A DNA stretch of 64,000 nt from Aulostomus chinensis (lineage: Eukaryota > Chordata > Actinopteri > Syngnathiformes > Aulostomidae). The notes beneath the pieces were generated by a model. It was not told the DNA's origin, made no database searches, and saw nothing but the letters and a program-made list of their open reading frames with translations. The stretch is taken from the NCBI GenBank assembly GCA_037954235.1, contig JBBMOA010000011.1, positions 27,806,325 to 27,870,324 on the forward strand, read 5' to 3'. A program made the translations under genes and the position numbers. This document shows, piece after piece, positions 1 through 11,396 of this stretch. Numbering within the stretch: the first letter of the stretch is position 1; each line of letters opens with the position of its first letter.

Positions 1-311
1 ATAGATGGATAGATAGATAGATAGATAGATAGATGATAGATAGATGATAGATGATAGATAGATAGATAGATGATAGATAGATTATAGATAGATAGATGGA
101 TGATAGATAGATTATAGATAGATAGATAGATGGATAGATAGATAGATTATAGATAGATAGATAGATAGATGGATGATAGATAGATGATAGATAGATAGAT
201 GATAGATAGATTATAGATAGATAGATAGATGGATAGATAGATAGATTATAGATAGATAGATAGATAGATGGATGATAGATAGATAGATAGATAGATGGAT
301 GATAGATAGAT

Positions 312-342
<31 letters not shown>

Positions 343-369
343 GGATGATAGATAGATGATAGATAGATG

Positions 370-404
<35 letters not shown>

Positions 405-587
405 GGATAGATAGATAGATTATAGATAGATAGATGATAGATAGATGGATAGATAGATAGATGATAGATGATAGATAGATAGATAGATGGATAGATAGAT
501 AGATTATAGATAGATAGATAGATGATAGATAGATAGATGATAGATAGATTATAGATAGATAGATAGATAGATGGATGATAGATAGAT

Positions 588-618
<31 letters not shown>

Positions 619-633
619 GGATGATAGATAGAT

Positions 634-688
<55 letters not shown>

Positions 689-869
689 GGATGATAGATA
701 GATGATAGATAGATGATAGATAGATAGATAGATAGATGATAGATGATAGATGATAGATAGATAGATAGATGGATAGATAGATAGATTATAGATAGATAGA
801 TAGATAGATGATAGATAGATAGATGATAGATAGATTATAGATAGATAGATAGATGGATGATAGATAGAT

Positions 870-904
<35 letters not shown>

Positions 905-939
905 GGATGATAGATAGATGATAGATAGATGGATAGATG

Positions 940-970
<31 letters not shown>

Positions 971-1235
971 GGATAGATAGATAGATTATAGATAGATAGA
1001 TAGATAGATGATAGATAGATAGATGATAGATGATAGATAGATAGATAGATGATAGATAGATAGACGGATAGATAGATGATTGATAGATAGATAGATAGAT
1101 AGATGATAGATAGATAGACGGATAGATAGATAAATAGATAAATAGATAAATAGATAAATAGATAAATAGATAAATAGATAAATAGATAAATAGATAATAG
1201 ATAGATAGATAGACGGATAGATAGATTAGAGAAAA
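1..1235. repeat. (GATA)n microsatellite array, about 1.2 kb
   Basis: The first 1.2 kb is almost pure GATA with regular ATGGATG and TTATAG interruptions, and a short run of (AAATAGAT) between about 1130 and 1195. It begins at the window edge, so its true length is unknown. There is no coding capacity because every frame meets TAG or TGA. The next 100 bases are unremarkable. Confidence 0.97.
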
Positions 1236-1334
1236 ATGTGTGTCAAATCTTTAAAAAACCTCCATCATCCATCCCTCCATCTTCTCCCTCTCCTCCTGTT
1301 GAGGGTGGTGGGGGTGGAGCCTATCCCAGCAGCC

Positions 1335-1765
1335 TTCCCCCTGGACAGGTCACCAGTCCATGGCAGGGCCAACACATAGAGACAGACAACCATTGGCTCT
1401 CCCAGCCACGCCTACGGTCAATTTAGAGTCTGGATTAACCTGGTCCCTCTTGATGTCTTTGGACTGTGGAGGAAGCTGGAGTACCAGAGAGAACCCAGCA
1501 GGAACAGGGAGAACATGGAGACTCACCCAGAATGACCCCGTGCTGCAGCCGGGGCTCCACCCACAACCTTCTTGCTGGGGGCCAAAGACATCAAGAGGGA
1601 CCAGGTTAATCCAGACTCTAAATTGACCGTAGGTATGAATGTGAGTGTGAATGGTTGTTCGTCTCTGTGTGTTGGTCCTGCGATGGACTGGTGATCTGTC
1701 CAGGGTGAACCCCCCCTCTCACCCGTAGACGCTGGGATAGGCTCCAGCCCCCCCCCCCCTCGTGA
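1335..1765. repeat. Inverted pair of retroposon 3' tails
   Basis: About 125 bases from 1340 reappear in reverse complement between about 1583 and 1750. Shared words include CAATTTAGAGTCTGGATTAA, CTTGATGTCTTTGG and GGACAG/CAGGTCACCAGTCCAT. The text (ACCTACGG, CAATTTAGAGT, GTCTTTGGACTGTGGAGGAA, GGGATAGGCTCCAGCCCC) is the kind found in the 3' tails of abundant teleost LINEs and their SINEs. That family identity is from memory of fish repeats and not from a search. The 1770-2385 stretch holds nothing I can assign. Confidence 0.7.
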
Positions 1766-2389
1766 CCCTTAATAGAAAGGAAAAAGCGGAAGACAAGGAA
1801 TGAAAACAAAAAACATCCAATCAGACTTCTCATGTGTTGAGCGAACCTGACTTGTGGTTCTACCTGGAGTCACAGTGACATCTGTGGATCCATCAGGATC
1901 AGTTGGGTCCAAGACATTTTTTAATAAAACATGATTTAAAATGTGCGCTACGGGAGGAACTGAGCAGATCATGCAATGGTTTAAAGTCTCTTCGTGAAGA
2001 GAGGGAAGATGGACCTGAAAGACAAGGACTTGATGTCTCATAGGGTGGCCCCACTCAGCTGGGGACGACGCCATCGCTCAAAGCCAAATGTGGGCCATAA
2101 GAGGCAAGGCAGTTTTCTTTGTAGCCTGTTTTCACCTCCAGTTTGTCTCCAGGCTTCATGGCATCATAACAACATCCTCTGCCCTCAGAGCCTCACATCG
2201 ACTGAGGAGAAACTCCATAGAAAACCTTTAACAGGGAAAAATGGGAGAAACCTCAGGGTGAGGAGGGGAGGAGGATCCCTCACCAGGAGGGACAGACGTG
2301 CAGGAGACGTTGGTACAGAGAAGAAAACAGTTTATAACACAGAATGGAGGAAACATGGAAATGTTAATAACAGTTGAAGAAGGAAGCTT

Positions 2390-3078
2390 CTGGAAGGGGA
2401 GGCAGGGAGAGCAAGCCAGCTTGATGGGGGACTGGATGGTAGACTGGTTCATGGAAGGGGAGGCAGGGAGAGCAAGCCAGCTTGATGGGGGACTGGATGG
2501 TAGACTGGTTCATGGAAGGGGAGGCAGGGAGAGCAAGCCAGCTTGATGGGGGACTGGATGGTAGACTGGTTCATGGGAGGGGAGGCAGGGAGAGCAAGCC
2601 AGCTTGATGGGGGACTGGATGGTAGACTGGTTCATGGAAGGAGAGGCAGGGAGAGCAAGCCAGCTTGATGGGGGACTGGATGGTAGACTGGTTCATGGAA
2701 GGGGAGGCAGGGAGAGCAAGCCAGCTTGATGGGGGACTGGATGGTAGACTGGTTCATGGAAGGGGAGGCAGGGAGAGCAAGCCAGCTTGATGGGGGACTG
2801 GATGGTAGACTGGTTCATGGAAGGAGAGGCAGGGAGAGCAAGCCAGCTTGATGGGGGACTGGATGGTAGACTGGTTCATGGGAGGGGAGGCAGGGAGAGC
2901 AAGCCAGCTTGATGGGGGACTGGATGGTAGACTGGTTCATGGAAGGAGAGGCAGGGAGAGCGAGCCAGCTTGATGGGGGACTGGATGGTAGACTGGTTCA
3001 TGGAAGGGGAGGCAGGGAGAGCAAGCCAGCTTGATGGGGGACTGGATGGTAGACTGGTTCATGGAAGGGGAGCGCAGG
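2390..3078. repeat. 61-bp minisatellite, about 11 copies
   Basis: A 61-base unit containing GGCAGGGAGAGCAAGCC, AGCTTGATGGGGGACTGG and ATGGTAGACTGGTTCATGG is repeated head to tail with very few substitutions (GGAAGG/GGGAGG, AGCAAG/AGCGAG). 61 is not a multiple of three, so open frames across it are accidental. Copies are so alike that the array must be young or homogenised. Confidence 0.95.
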
Positions 3079-3235
3079 CCAGTGTAACAGTAGGGAATAA
3101 GAGGGGGGGGGGGCGATGCAGGCGGCGGTTGGGGCTCTGGTGGATCTGTGGAAACACAGAGAGACTGAGAGGCACCAAGGCCAAACTACAAAGTGCAACA
3201 AGTAGTGGTGATGACAGTTCCAAAAATGTGCAGGG

Positions 3236-3352
3236 AGGAGAGGAGGAGAGAGGGGGAGAGGAGAGGAGAGGAGAGGAGAGGAGAGGAGAGGAGAGGAGAG
3301 GAGGAGAGAGGAGAGGAGAGGAGAGGAGGAGAGAGGGGGAGAGGAGGGAAGG
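3236..3352. repeat. (GGAGA)n purine-rich simple repeat
   Basis: The plus strand is about 115 bases of GGAGA/GGAGAGGAGA with no pyrimidines over long runs. It lies immediately next to the 3' end of the antisense LINE fragment. Confidence 0.9.
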
Positions 3353-3359
3353 GCTCCAT

Positions 3360-4720
3360 GTAACCTGATGTGTCCCCCAGCAGTCTAAGCCTGTAGCAGC
3401 ATAGCTATCAATGGTTCAGAGCTACCTGAACCAGTCCTAACTGAAGGCTCTGTCATAGAGGAAGGTCTTAAGCCTGGACTTAAACGTAGTTAAAGTGTCT
3501 GCCTCTCTGACCCATGGAGAGATGCTGGTTCCACAGTAGAGGAGCCGGTACCTGAAGGCTCTACCTCCCAGTCTGTTTTTATTGATACTGGGAGTCACTA
3601 ACAGACCTGCATTCTGGGAGCGGAGTGCTCTGGTGGGACAGGAGGGACTAATGAGTTCTTTCAGAGAGGATGGAGCTTTATCATTGAGAGCCTTATAAGT
3701 CAGCAGAAGGACTTTGAAGTGGATTCTAGATCCTACAGGAAGGAGAGAAGCTAAAGTGGAGAGATGTGTTCTCTCTTCTTAACTCCTGTCAGAACCCTGG
3801 CTGCAGCGTTCTGGACCAGCTGGAGACTCTTTAGGGAGTATTTAGGACATCCTGACAGGAGAGAGTTGCAGTGGTCCAGCCTAGAAGTGATAAATGCATG
3901 CACCAGTTTTTCAGCATCACTCTGGGAAAGGATATTCCTAATCTTAGCGATACTTCGCAGATGGAAGAAGGCGGTCCTGGTCACATGATTTATGTGGGAG
4001 CTGAAGGAAAGGTCATGGTCAAAAATGACCCCAAGGTTCCTTGCAGTTGTCCTCAGGGTCAGGGTGATGCCATCTAGAGTAGAGATCCGATTCAAGAGTG
4101 TGTCCCTGAGGTGTTTAGGTCCAAACACGATTACCTCAGTTTTATCTGAATTTAGCAGTAAGAAGTTAGAGGACATCCAGGATTTCATGTCTTTCAGGCA
4201 GTCTAGCAGATTAGTAAACTGGCTTGTGTCGTCTGGCTCCATCGACCAGTAGAGTTGTGTGTCGTCCTCATAACAGTGGAAGTTGATCGAGTGCTTCTGG
4301 ATTATGTCCCCTAATGGGAGCATGTAAAGAGAATCGGTCCTAAAACTGAACCCTGTGGTCCACCATATGTGACTCTGCTGTACTCTGAATGGTCCTTATT
4401 AACATTTACAAACTGAAACCTGTCTGATAAGTTGGACTTCACCCATTTTAGGGCAGGTCCTTAATCCCAATGTCATGGTCTAGTCTCTGTAGCAGGATGC
4501 TGTGGTCGATGGTGTCAAATGCAGCACTGAGGTCCAAAAGGACAGAGACGAAACCTCTGTCTGAAGCTATGAGAAGATCATTCGAGACTCTGACCAGTGC
4601 TGGTTCAGGACTATGGTGTTCCCTGAATCCAGACTGGAAGGCTTCAAAGAGCTCGTTGCTGTGCAGATGTTCATGTAGCTGCTCCAGGACCAGATGTGGG
4701 CCACATCTGGATCAAAAACA
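3360..4720 (-). mobile_element. CR1/L2-type LINE fragment, reverse-transcriptase part, degraded
   Basis: Read on the minus strand this is the C-terminal half of a non-LTR retrotransposon ORF2. An uninterrupted 190-codon stretch (4323 to 3751) carries the polymerase palm motif as YEDDTQLY (normally YADD), then SSNFLLLNSDKTEV, NLGVIFD, and ITSRLDHCNSLL. Upstream on the minus strand, up to about 4700, the same protein continues with frame breaks: DLSAAFDTIDHSILLQRL and GGPQGSVLGPILF are visible. Downstream to about 3360 lies the tail of the ORF with stops. The copy is 5'-truncated and broken, so it is not active. The clade is inferred from recognisable teleost L2/CR1 RT wording. A better match to another CR1-group family is possible. 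Confidence 0.88.
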
Positions 4721-5030
4721 CACTGAAGCAAGTTTGTTACTTCACTCGCTTCCTGATTAGGTGTTTTGTTTTGGGGTTTGTTTTCTTTTCTGTTTGCCGT
4801 TCCTCTGAATCCAGGACCCCCAAAATTGCAAGGGAACATGAGGAAGGAACGGTGGATGCAAAGCCTGTTTCCATTTCCTTGTCTATGAAAACTATTTGTG
4901 TTTTTTTTTAATTTCTGCACATTGAATTAGAAAATCGCATCTTCATACATGCACAGCTCCGCGTCCTCCCCTGTGTACGCTGCTTCTGTTGAAACCGTTC
5001 ATTTAAGTCCAGGCCCCGGCTGTACTGCTT

Positions 5031-5053
5031 CTCCAGTCCGCTAGATGGCAGTA
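5031..5053 (+). promoter_or_regulatory. CTCF-like motif upstream of cnih4
   Basis: CCGCTAGATGGCAG (5038-5051) fits the CTCF core CCASYAGRKGGCRS with one mismatch. It lies about 65 bases upstream of the cnih4 ATG. The same extended word, CTCCAGTCCGCTAG-TGGC, recurs upstream of rbm42 at 20795. The rest of 4720-5114 shows no other element. Confidence 0.4.
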
Positions 5054-5114
5054 AGACGGAGAAATAATAGGCATCGCAGCAGCTCCAGACTGACCGGAAA
5101 AGGAAAAAAGAAAA

Positions 5115-7254
5115 ATGGACGCGGCAGTGTTCATTCTGTCGCTTGTCGACTGCTGTGCACTGATTTTTCTTGCCGTCTATTTTGTATCCTTTCTGAGGTC
5201 GCGGTTTCCTCAATGTGTGGTGCATTTTCCCGGAAGCTGGCGGCTGGCCCAAAGCTCGCGCGAACATTGTCCTGTCAATCATCGATCGCGGATAGGCTAG
5301 CTAGCCGGTTAGCCGCCTTGCTACAAGTGTCCATCAGCAGACGGGGGGTAAATGAAGTGAGAGGACCGTTAGCTTGAACCTGCTGCCGCTGCCGAGATAT
5401 TGTAGTTTAGAGGTCAGTCAGACTCAATCAGGAGCAGGTTCAGGTTCAGGCTCTGGTTCAGGAGTAGGTTCAGGCTCTGGTTCAGTTTCAGGAGTAGCTT
5501 CAGGCTCTGATGCAGGTTCAGGCTCTGGTTCAGGAGTAGCTTCAGGCTCTGGTTCAGGTTCAGGTTCAGCAGTAGCTTCAGGCTCGGGTTCAGGTTCAGG
5601 AGCAGGTTCAGGTTCAGGCGTGTATTGGCAGCATGTGGCTGAATGTCAAATTATCAGCTTTACCTTGTTGGTCGTCTGCCTCCTCCAGGTGAGGGCGATC
5701 TGCAGCTGACAGAAGCAGGTAGGTTGGGTCAGATGTCTCACCTGTCTCACCTGTGACCTCACCTTGACCTTCAGCTCAGATTATCACGCTGTCTGATCTA
5801 GAATGTGACTACATCAACGCTAGAGCCTGCTGCTCCAAGCTCAACAAAGTGAGTCGACCGATGCTTCATCTCTCTGATTCTTGTCATTCGTGATGTTTAA
5901 ATGAAAGATGCGCCTTATTGGACTTTTCCCACATTTTCTGACATGCTGATATCCTGTACTTGCAGAAACACGTTTATTGAGTAGTTAACAATTGTACCAC
6001 TACTTAATACTTCAAGATGAACCACACACCTTTGATGAAGTAATGCTTCAGTGTCTTTTTGCTTACGAGTTACGATGTAGCTTCTCTGCAGGGGTGTGTA
6101 GTGACGCTCTGAGCGCTGATTTTGAACTGTTGTGTGTTCAGTGGGTGATTCCAGAGATGGTGGGCCAGTGTCTCTCCACCATGCTGATGTTGGTCTCCAT
6201 GCACTGGTTCATCTTCCTGCTCAACCTGCCCGTAGCAGCCTGGAACATTTATAGGTAAACCGTCTGACAGCATTGTTCCTGAGACCAAGAACTGATTCGC
6301 CATCAGGCCTGCGTGACATGTAGCAAGTCAGGGGTGAGGCGTGTTTGTAGTCCAACAGGAGGTAGCCATCTCCTGGTTCCATCACCAACAGGAAGTGGTC
6401 ATCTCCTGGTACCTCCACCAACAGGAAGTGGTCATCTCCTGGTACCTCCACCAACAGGAAGTGGTCATCTCCTGGTTCCTCCCCCAACAGGAAGTGGTCA
6501 TCTCCTGGTTCCTCCCCCAACAGGAAGTGGTCATCTCCTGGTTCCTCCCCCAGCAGCCAATAGGATCGCTCCATGTGATTGTGGTGATTGAACCAGTAAA
6601 TCAGCTCTGGTGAACAGAAGTTGATGATCTCCCAGGTTGAGTTCATCAAGATCATCTTCACTAACGAACCCTCTGACGATGCTGGAAGCCTGGATGCTAC
6701 AGTTAGCTGGGCTAAGCTAACGTTAGCCTGTGAAGGAACTACACCAGGGTCACATGGACCTCTGTAGGCTCCTTTAGACTTGTTAGCATGATGTGGACCG
6801 TTTGTCAATCCATTGCCAGTATACCTGTGAGTTTGTGCTGAGGGCTGCAACCGTCCACGCGATCAGTCACTGCTATGATGTCATACAGCCTTTGGTGACC
6901 TCAGCAAAGAACCCAGACCTCCATCGTGACCTCAGTGGGTTCAACTGCTCATTGTCACTCATGTTCTTGCAGGTATGTGAAGGTCCCGATGGGGAACATG
7001 GGCGTGTTTGACCCCACTGAGATCCACAACCGGGGTCAGCTAAAGTCCCACATGAAGGAGGCCATGATCAAACTGGGCTACCACCTGCTGTGCTTCTTCA
7101 TTTACCTGTACAGGTACGACCCTCCAATCATCCCTGAATATTTCAGACACTAGCAGAGTTGTGTTGAGGTGCTCCACCAGTCTGTGGCGTGTCTGCTGAC
7201 TCTCTCTGGCCCTGTTCTCGTTGCAGCATGATACTGGCTCTGATCAACGACTGA
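5115..7254 (+). CDS. cnih4: Cornichon family AMPA receptor auxiliary protein 4 (CNIH4), 5 exons, 139 aa
   Basis: CNIH4 is a small three-pass ER/early-secretory membrane protein of the cornichon (Erv14) family that helps COPII vesicles pick up cargo such as GPCRs. Exons: 5115-5183, 5780-5848, 6142-6254, 6973-7113, 7227-7254. Their sum is 420 bases with all phases closing, giving 139 residues, the same length as human CNIH4. Diagnostic stretches are LSDLECDYINAR (exon 2), HWFIFLLNLPVAAWNIYR (exon 3), GVFDPTEIHNRGQLKSHMKE (exon 4) and the C-terminus SMILALIND. Exon 1 is a hydrophobic first helix (FILSLVDCCALIFLAVYF). Intron 1 begins GTATCCTT and looks U12-type (see findings). The start is the first ATG and matches the family. 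A variant polyadenylation hexamer CATAAA sits 70 bases after the stop (7324). Identification is firm. Confidence 0.97.
5428..5622. repeat. Hexamer-based tandem repeat in cnih4 intron 1
   Basis: Mixed GGTTCA, GGCTCT/GGCTCG, GGAGTA and GGAGCA hexamers fill about 195 bases. Because the period is six, one frame stays open as a Gly/Ser-rich string. It lies entirely inside the first intron and is not coding. Confidence 0.9.
6350..6557. repeat. 33-bp minisatellite in cnih4 intron 3
   Basis: About six copies of a 33-base unit containing ACAGGAAGTGGTCATCTCCT, then GGTACCTCC or GGTTCCTCC. Since 33 is divisible by three, frames stay open on both strands, which explains the apparent ORFs here. The rest of the intron to 6972 holds nothing recognisable. 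Confidence 0.9.
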
Positions 7255-8199
7255 AGCGCCGCTCACGCTCGGAACTCAGCCGCCAAATTCCATCCTCCTC
7301 CTGTCCCGCTCCTGGACCGTATGCATAAAACCTCTCAGAACGGCAGAGCTTAAAAGTGACCCGTTTACACTTTGGTGCCATCATGACAAAAACAAAAAAA
7401 AGCATTCTGCCATAATTACCGCCGTGCTTTAAGGTAACAGAACTTGCTTGTGGCGTCGGTGCATCACCTCCAGCACCAGAGGTTTCCTGGTCATTAGAAT
7501 ATCAGGTGGAAAACGATGCACCGCTTGAGCCTTACGACCACCAGCATCGACTCCAGTGTTCAGCTGTCAGTGTTCAGGTGTGTAGCCGCAGGTGAGCCTG
7601 AGACCAGGCTTGTCCACGCCGGCTGGACGACCTCTGACCCCTGAGTCCACGCGGCCACCAGCAGCTGCTGCTGTCAGCTTATGGTCAAATACACACGTCA
7701 ACTGAGTACATGCGTGTCATCTTATCTTTTTGAACAAGTTTTAACCACCCAAGTGAGGACATTTCTATAATTGTGAAAACTTTACTGCCCAGTCTGAGGG
7801 TTTTAGTGGGTGGACTGGTATTTTATGGCTGGCGCTGGTATTTGGGGAGCAGGCCGGTCAATGGCAGATGATATCCCAGCAGCCACTGTTAAGACACGTC
7901 CAGACTCCTGTTAGATTTCCACTGCAGCCACGTCTGTCAGTCTGTCCTTTCACGCCGTCTGTCACTCACACCTGGTGGAAGTCAGCTCGCTCTGATTGGC
8001 CCTTCAGACATCGGCCTCATCACTCACTCGTGCCTTCTCCTCTCTCCCTCCGCGAGCCGACTTACTCTCTAGTTCTGCTGGGGTTCTGAGGGCCCGTCAC
8101 TGCCGCTCGTGCTGCGGTCAAGTGTGGCACCCTCATCAGTCTGGTTCTGTGTGGGGTCGTGTGTGTCTGAGGAGTCCAGCTGCAGCCGCTCTCAGCTGC

Positions 8200-8545
8200 C
8201 TCACACACACACACACACACACTCTTGTACTTAGATCTTTGTGAGGTCTTTCATTGACGTAACACATTCACTAGCCCCTCCTCCTAACCATCTCAACTGA
8301 CTGCCTGACCCTAAACCTAACCAGAACCTGACCCTAACCGTGACCCTAAACCTAACCAGAACTTGACCCTAAACCTAACAGGACCTGATTCTAACCTTGA
8401 ACCTAAACCCAAGTCTTGACCTTCAAACGGCCCACTGAAGATGTGAGGACCGGCTAAAATGTCCTCATTTTCCAAAAATGTCCTCACTCTGTTGGTTAAA
8501 TACGTATTCTAGTCCTCACTATGTAGCAAGTACAAGAACACACAC
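8200..8545. repeat. (CA)n-flanked CCTAA-type dispersed repeat
   Basis: A cassette bounded by (CA)n tracts and by the inverted words CTTGTACTT (8223) and AAGTACAAG (8527). Inside are degenerate CCTAACC/CCTAAACC strings (8275-8410) and GTCCTCA/TGTCCTCATTTT words. The same arrangement is familiar from many teleost intergenic regions, but I cannot name its family. Flanking 7255-8200 and 8545-10480 contain no gene, RNA or repeat I can support, apart from a short (CA)n at 8830-8850. Confidence 0.6.
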
Positions 8546-10482
8546 ACACTCCGTGATGTACTTGAACGTGTCTTCACCTGTAGAGTATGTAGTTATGTCC
8601 ACGGCATGACCCCCCAGGAGTCTCTACTGAGAAGCAGGTCCAGCGTATCCCAGCTGTCCTTCTGTAACTGTGACAGCAGTTATCAAGGCACCATCTCAGC
8701 ATGTCCATGGGTGGGGCCAGCACTTGATGACACGTACAGGGGGAGGTGGAGAGCTGCATATTTCACTCAAGAGAACGATAACCCTTCACAAATATGAGGA
8801 ATGTAAATCCCTAATACACAGCTGCTGAACACACACACACACACACACACCCGTCATGGGCGGCGCTTGTATATTGTTTGACCTGTATATTTTCAACGAG
8901 TCTGCCCCAGAGGCCGTTTCGTCTGTAGCGTATGTTGCCATGGTGATACACAGCTTTGAGAAGTCCCCCACGTCATCGTTCAGAAAGTCCTGAGTTGATC
9001 CTGCGGTTCTCAGGCTTGCCGTTCCGGCGCCAACGCTCCTTTTGCTTGGCAGTTGAACGAACATACACAGCGTAACTGGTGGAAGTACAAAAGGGTGACA
9101 AATGCAGAACTTGGAGGTTTGTGGTGGTATTCAAGTGTAAACTGTTGCCATGGTGACAGCTGGATCACCAATCCTGATCTGAGACTTTTATGCATACAGG
9201 CTGGGCCAGGCTTCCGGCATCACACTCTCATCACTGACCAGCAGCTGCTGCTCCACCCCCTTCAGTCGCACGCCGATAAACAGGACTCTTTTCATTATGC
9301 TCAAACATGATTGGTCGGTCAGAGTGGGCATCACGCCCACGCGGGCCAGTCGTCTGGGGATCGGCGCTGGAGAGTCGGTGTTTCGTCGTGACTGTGTTGT
9401 GCATTGGGAAGAGCTGAGATGTAAACTGGCTGTTGTTGCTCTTGTGTTTACTGACTGACTTGAAGAGACGCCAGGCAGCTGGCGCGACTCCTCCCAGGGA
9501 CGAGGGCGCCTGCGTCCTCACGAGTCCTGACCTGCTCCGCATTATGAAAGCTGTCTGGCTCACTGTCTGATGCAGTGTTTTATTTTTAGAGAGATTTGGG
9601 GTTTCATAAATAAAACGGAAATTCAACTGTCTTGTTATTTCAGACATTTTAAATTGGGTGACACCGAGTACCAGGAACACGTTCAGGGACACTTGGAAAA
9701 ATCTGAATAGACAAAAACGTTTGTGGTTGAATTCACGTCCAAGTCGGCCGTGTTCACGCCAGGGTCGACCACGGCTGCTGAGTGGTCCGAGTCAGGTGGA
9801 CTCCTGCCTTCATTCAGCAGAAAGAAGTCTCACATTTGCAATATTGGAGTCATTTGAATGTCAGGTGCTTTCAGTCAAACAAGCTAAAGATCCCAAAAAT
9901 ACGAGGTACAAGAGACAGTGAACTGAGCCATTCTTGGTGCCGACCCCCAACCTGGACGTCCTGGCTCTGATGCTCGTGTCCCCGTTTTCAGATTCAAAGT
10001 CTGTGTTCCGAAATCTTGATTTTAAAGTTGCTTGAATCTGAAGTTGTCAAATGTAGAAACGTAAAAAGGACAAGCTACTCGTGGTAGCTCCAGTTTGTTC
10101 CTGAGTAAATTTATCCTGGGAATAAACTACAATTGGGCACAGGAAGCTTGCGATGCTTTTATTTGTTAAATTAGAAATCAGCAGAAAAAAAGAGATTGCA
10201 AGAATTATTTTCAATTTAAAGTCGTGTGGACAATATCTGAAGGAAGATGTAGAGGAGTTCTCTGTTCTCTGGCCTGTCAGACCTTGTCAGCAGCCAAATG
10301 TTCTCAAAACAACTCTCGTCACTCTGGTCTTCAAAAACATTTCAGAGGTTCGTTTCAGCGCATAGAAGAGGAGAGCCGGCCGCGTCGTCCGCTCGCCCCT
10401 CAGCCACGGCCGCATGGACGGGCAGGTTGACGCCAGGAGCTTCATGGGCTCAGGTGTTCATATGCGCTGCTCACTGAAAATT

Positions 10483-10488
10483 TTTATT
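10483..10488 (-). other. Candidate polyadenylation signal of aldh2
   Basis: TTTATT on the plus strand reads AATAAA on the minus strand, about 215 bases after the aldh2 stop. Another lies at about 10158. Position is sensible, use is inferred. Confidence 0.45.
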
Positions 10489-10701
10489 TTGTGCCTTTAA
10501 GCAGGATGTGACATCACTATTCTATGATGCGTCTTCCTCTCAAACTGAACTGACTCATATTAGCATGTTCTGGAATTTGTGATGCGAGAGAAACAAAGTA
10601 GAACTTAAAATGTTTTGCTTCGTATTCTACTGAACCCCAGAGACACAGGACTACTTAGCGAAGTGTTTCCGTAAAGCCAGATGCACGCGTGGAGGGGATC
10701 T

Positions 10702-11354
10702 TTAGGAGTTCTTCTGTGGAACCTTGATGGTCACCTGAGAACACAGACACAAGGACGACTTACTCAGGAGAACCGCATCAGAATTCATGGCTCAAGTAGG
10801 GCTGGGCGATAAACTGAATACTGCAGGTGAGATGGAGCCAGCGACCCATCAGACCCCAGCAGTCAGGACCTGGATGTGGGGGTTTGCCACCCAATGGAAG
10901 GATCATACTTTTGGTCAGCAACAGGGAACCGGGCCTCATCAGTTTCACATTCAAGATTTCAGACTTTATTTCTTGATGCTATCTAATTGGGAGTGTTTCA
11001 TTTTTGGGGGGGGATTTTTTTCATGATTTTCCTCATGAAATTTAAAATGTATTCAGGTATATCACCATATGTTAACTATGAAGAAGAAAGTGCACGGTCG
11101 TTCATGTTGTTTGGTCTTTGTTGTCGTGGTTACCGTTTTGACTTCAGTGTAGTTTTCCAGACCGTATTCTCCCAGTTCCCGGCCGTTTCCTGAAGCCTTG
11201 TAACCTCCAAATGGCGCCTGGGCCCCAAACACATCATAACAGTTGATCCTGGGGGGGGGGCAGAGAGAGAGAGAGATTAGAATGATGCAACGTTCAGTGG
11301 ATCCAGATTGAACCATACAAGGAATTCATAACTGAGGGGCTGCATCAGAGGTCC

Positions 11355-11396
<42 letters not shown>

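Noticed and set aside
2390..3078. CRISPR-like regular direct repeats
   Set aside because: Units are contiguous with no unique spacers, in a vertebrate genome; an ordinary minisatellite.
3751..4323. 190-codon minus-strand frame as a host gene
   Set aside because: It is a LINE reverse-transcriptase fragment with broken continuation on both sides.
5374..5709. Gly/Ser-rich plus-strand frame, silk-like
   Set aside because: Hexamer repeat in cnih4 intron 1; the flanking exons splice past it in phase.
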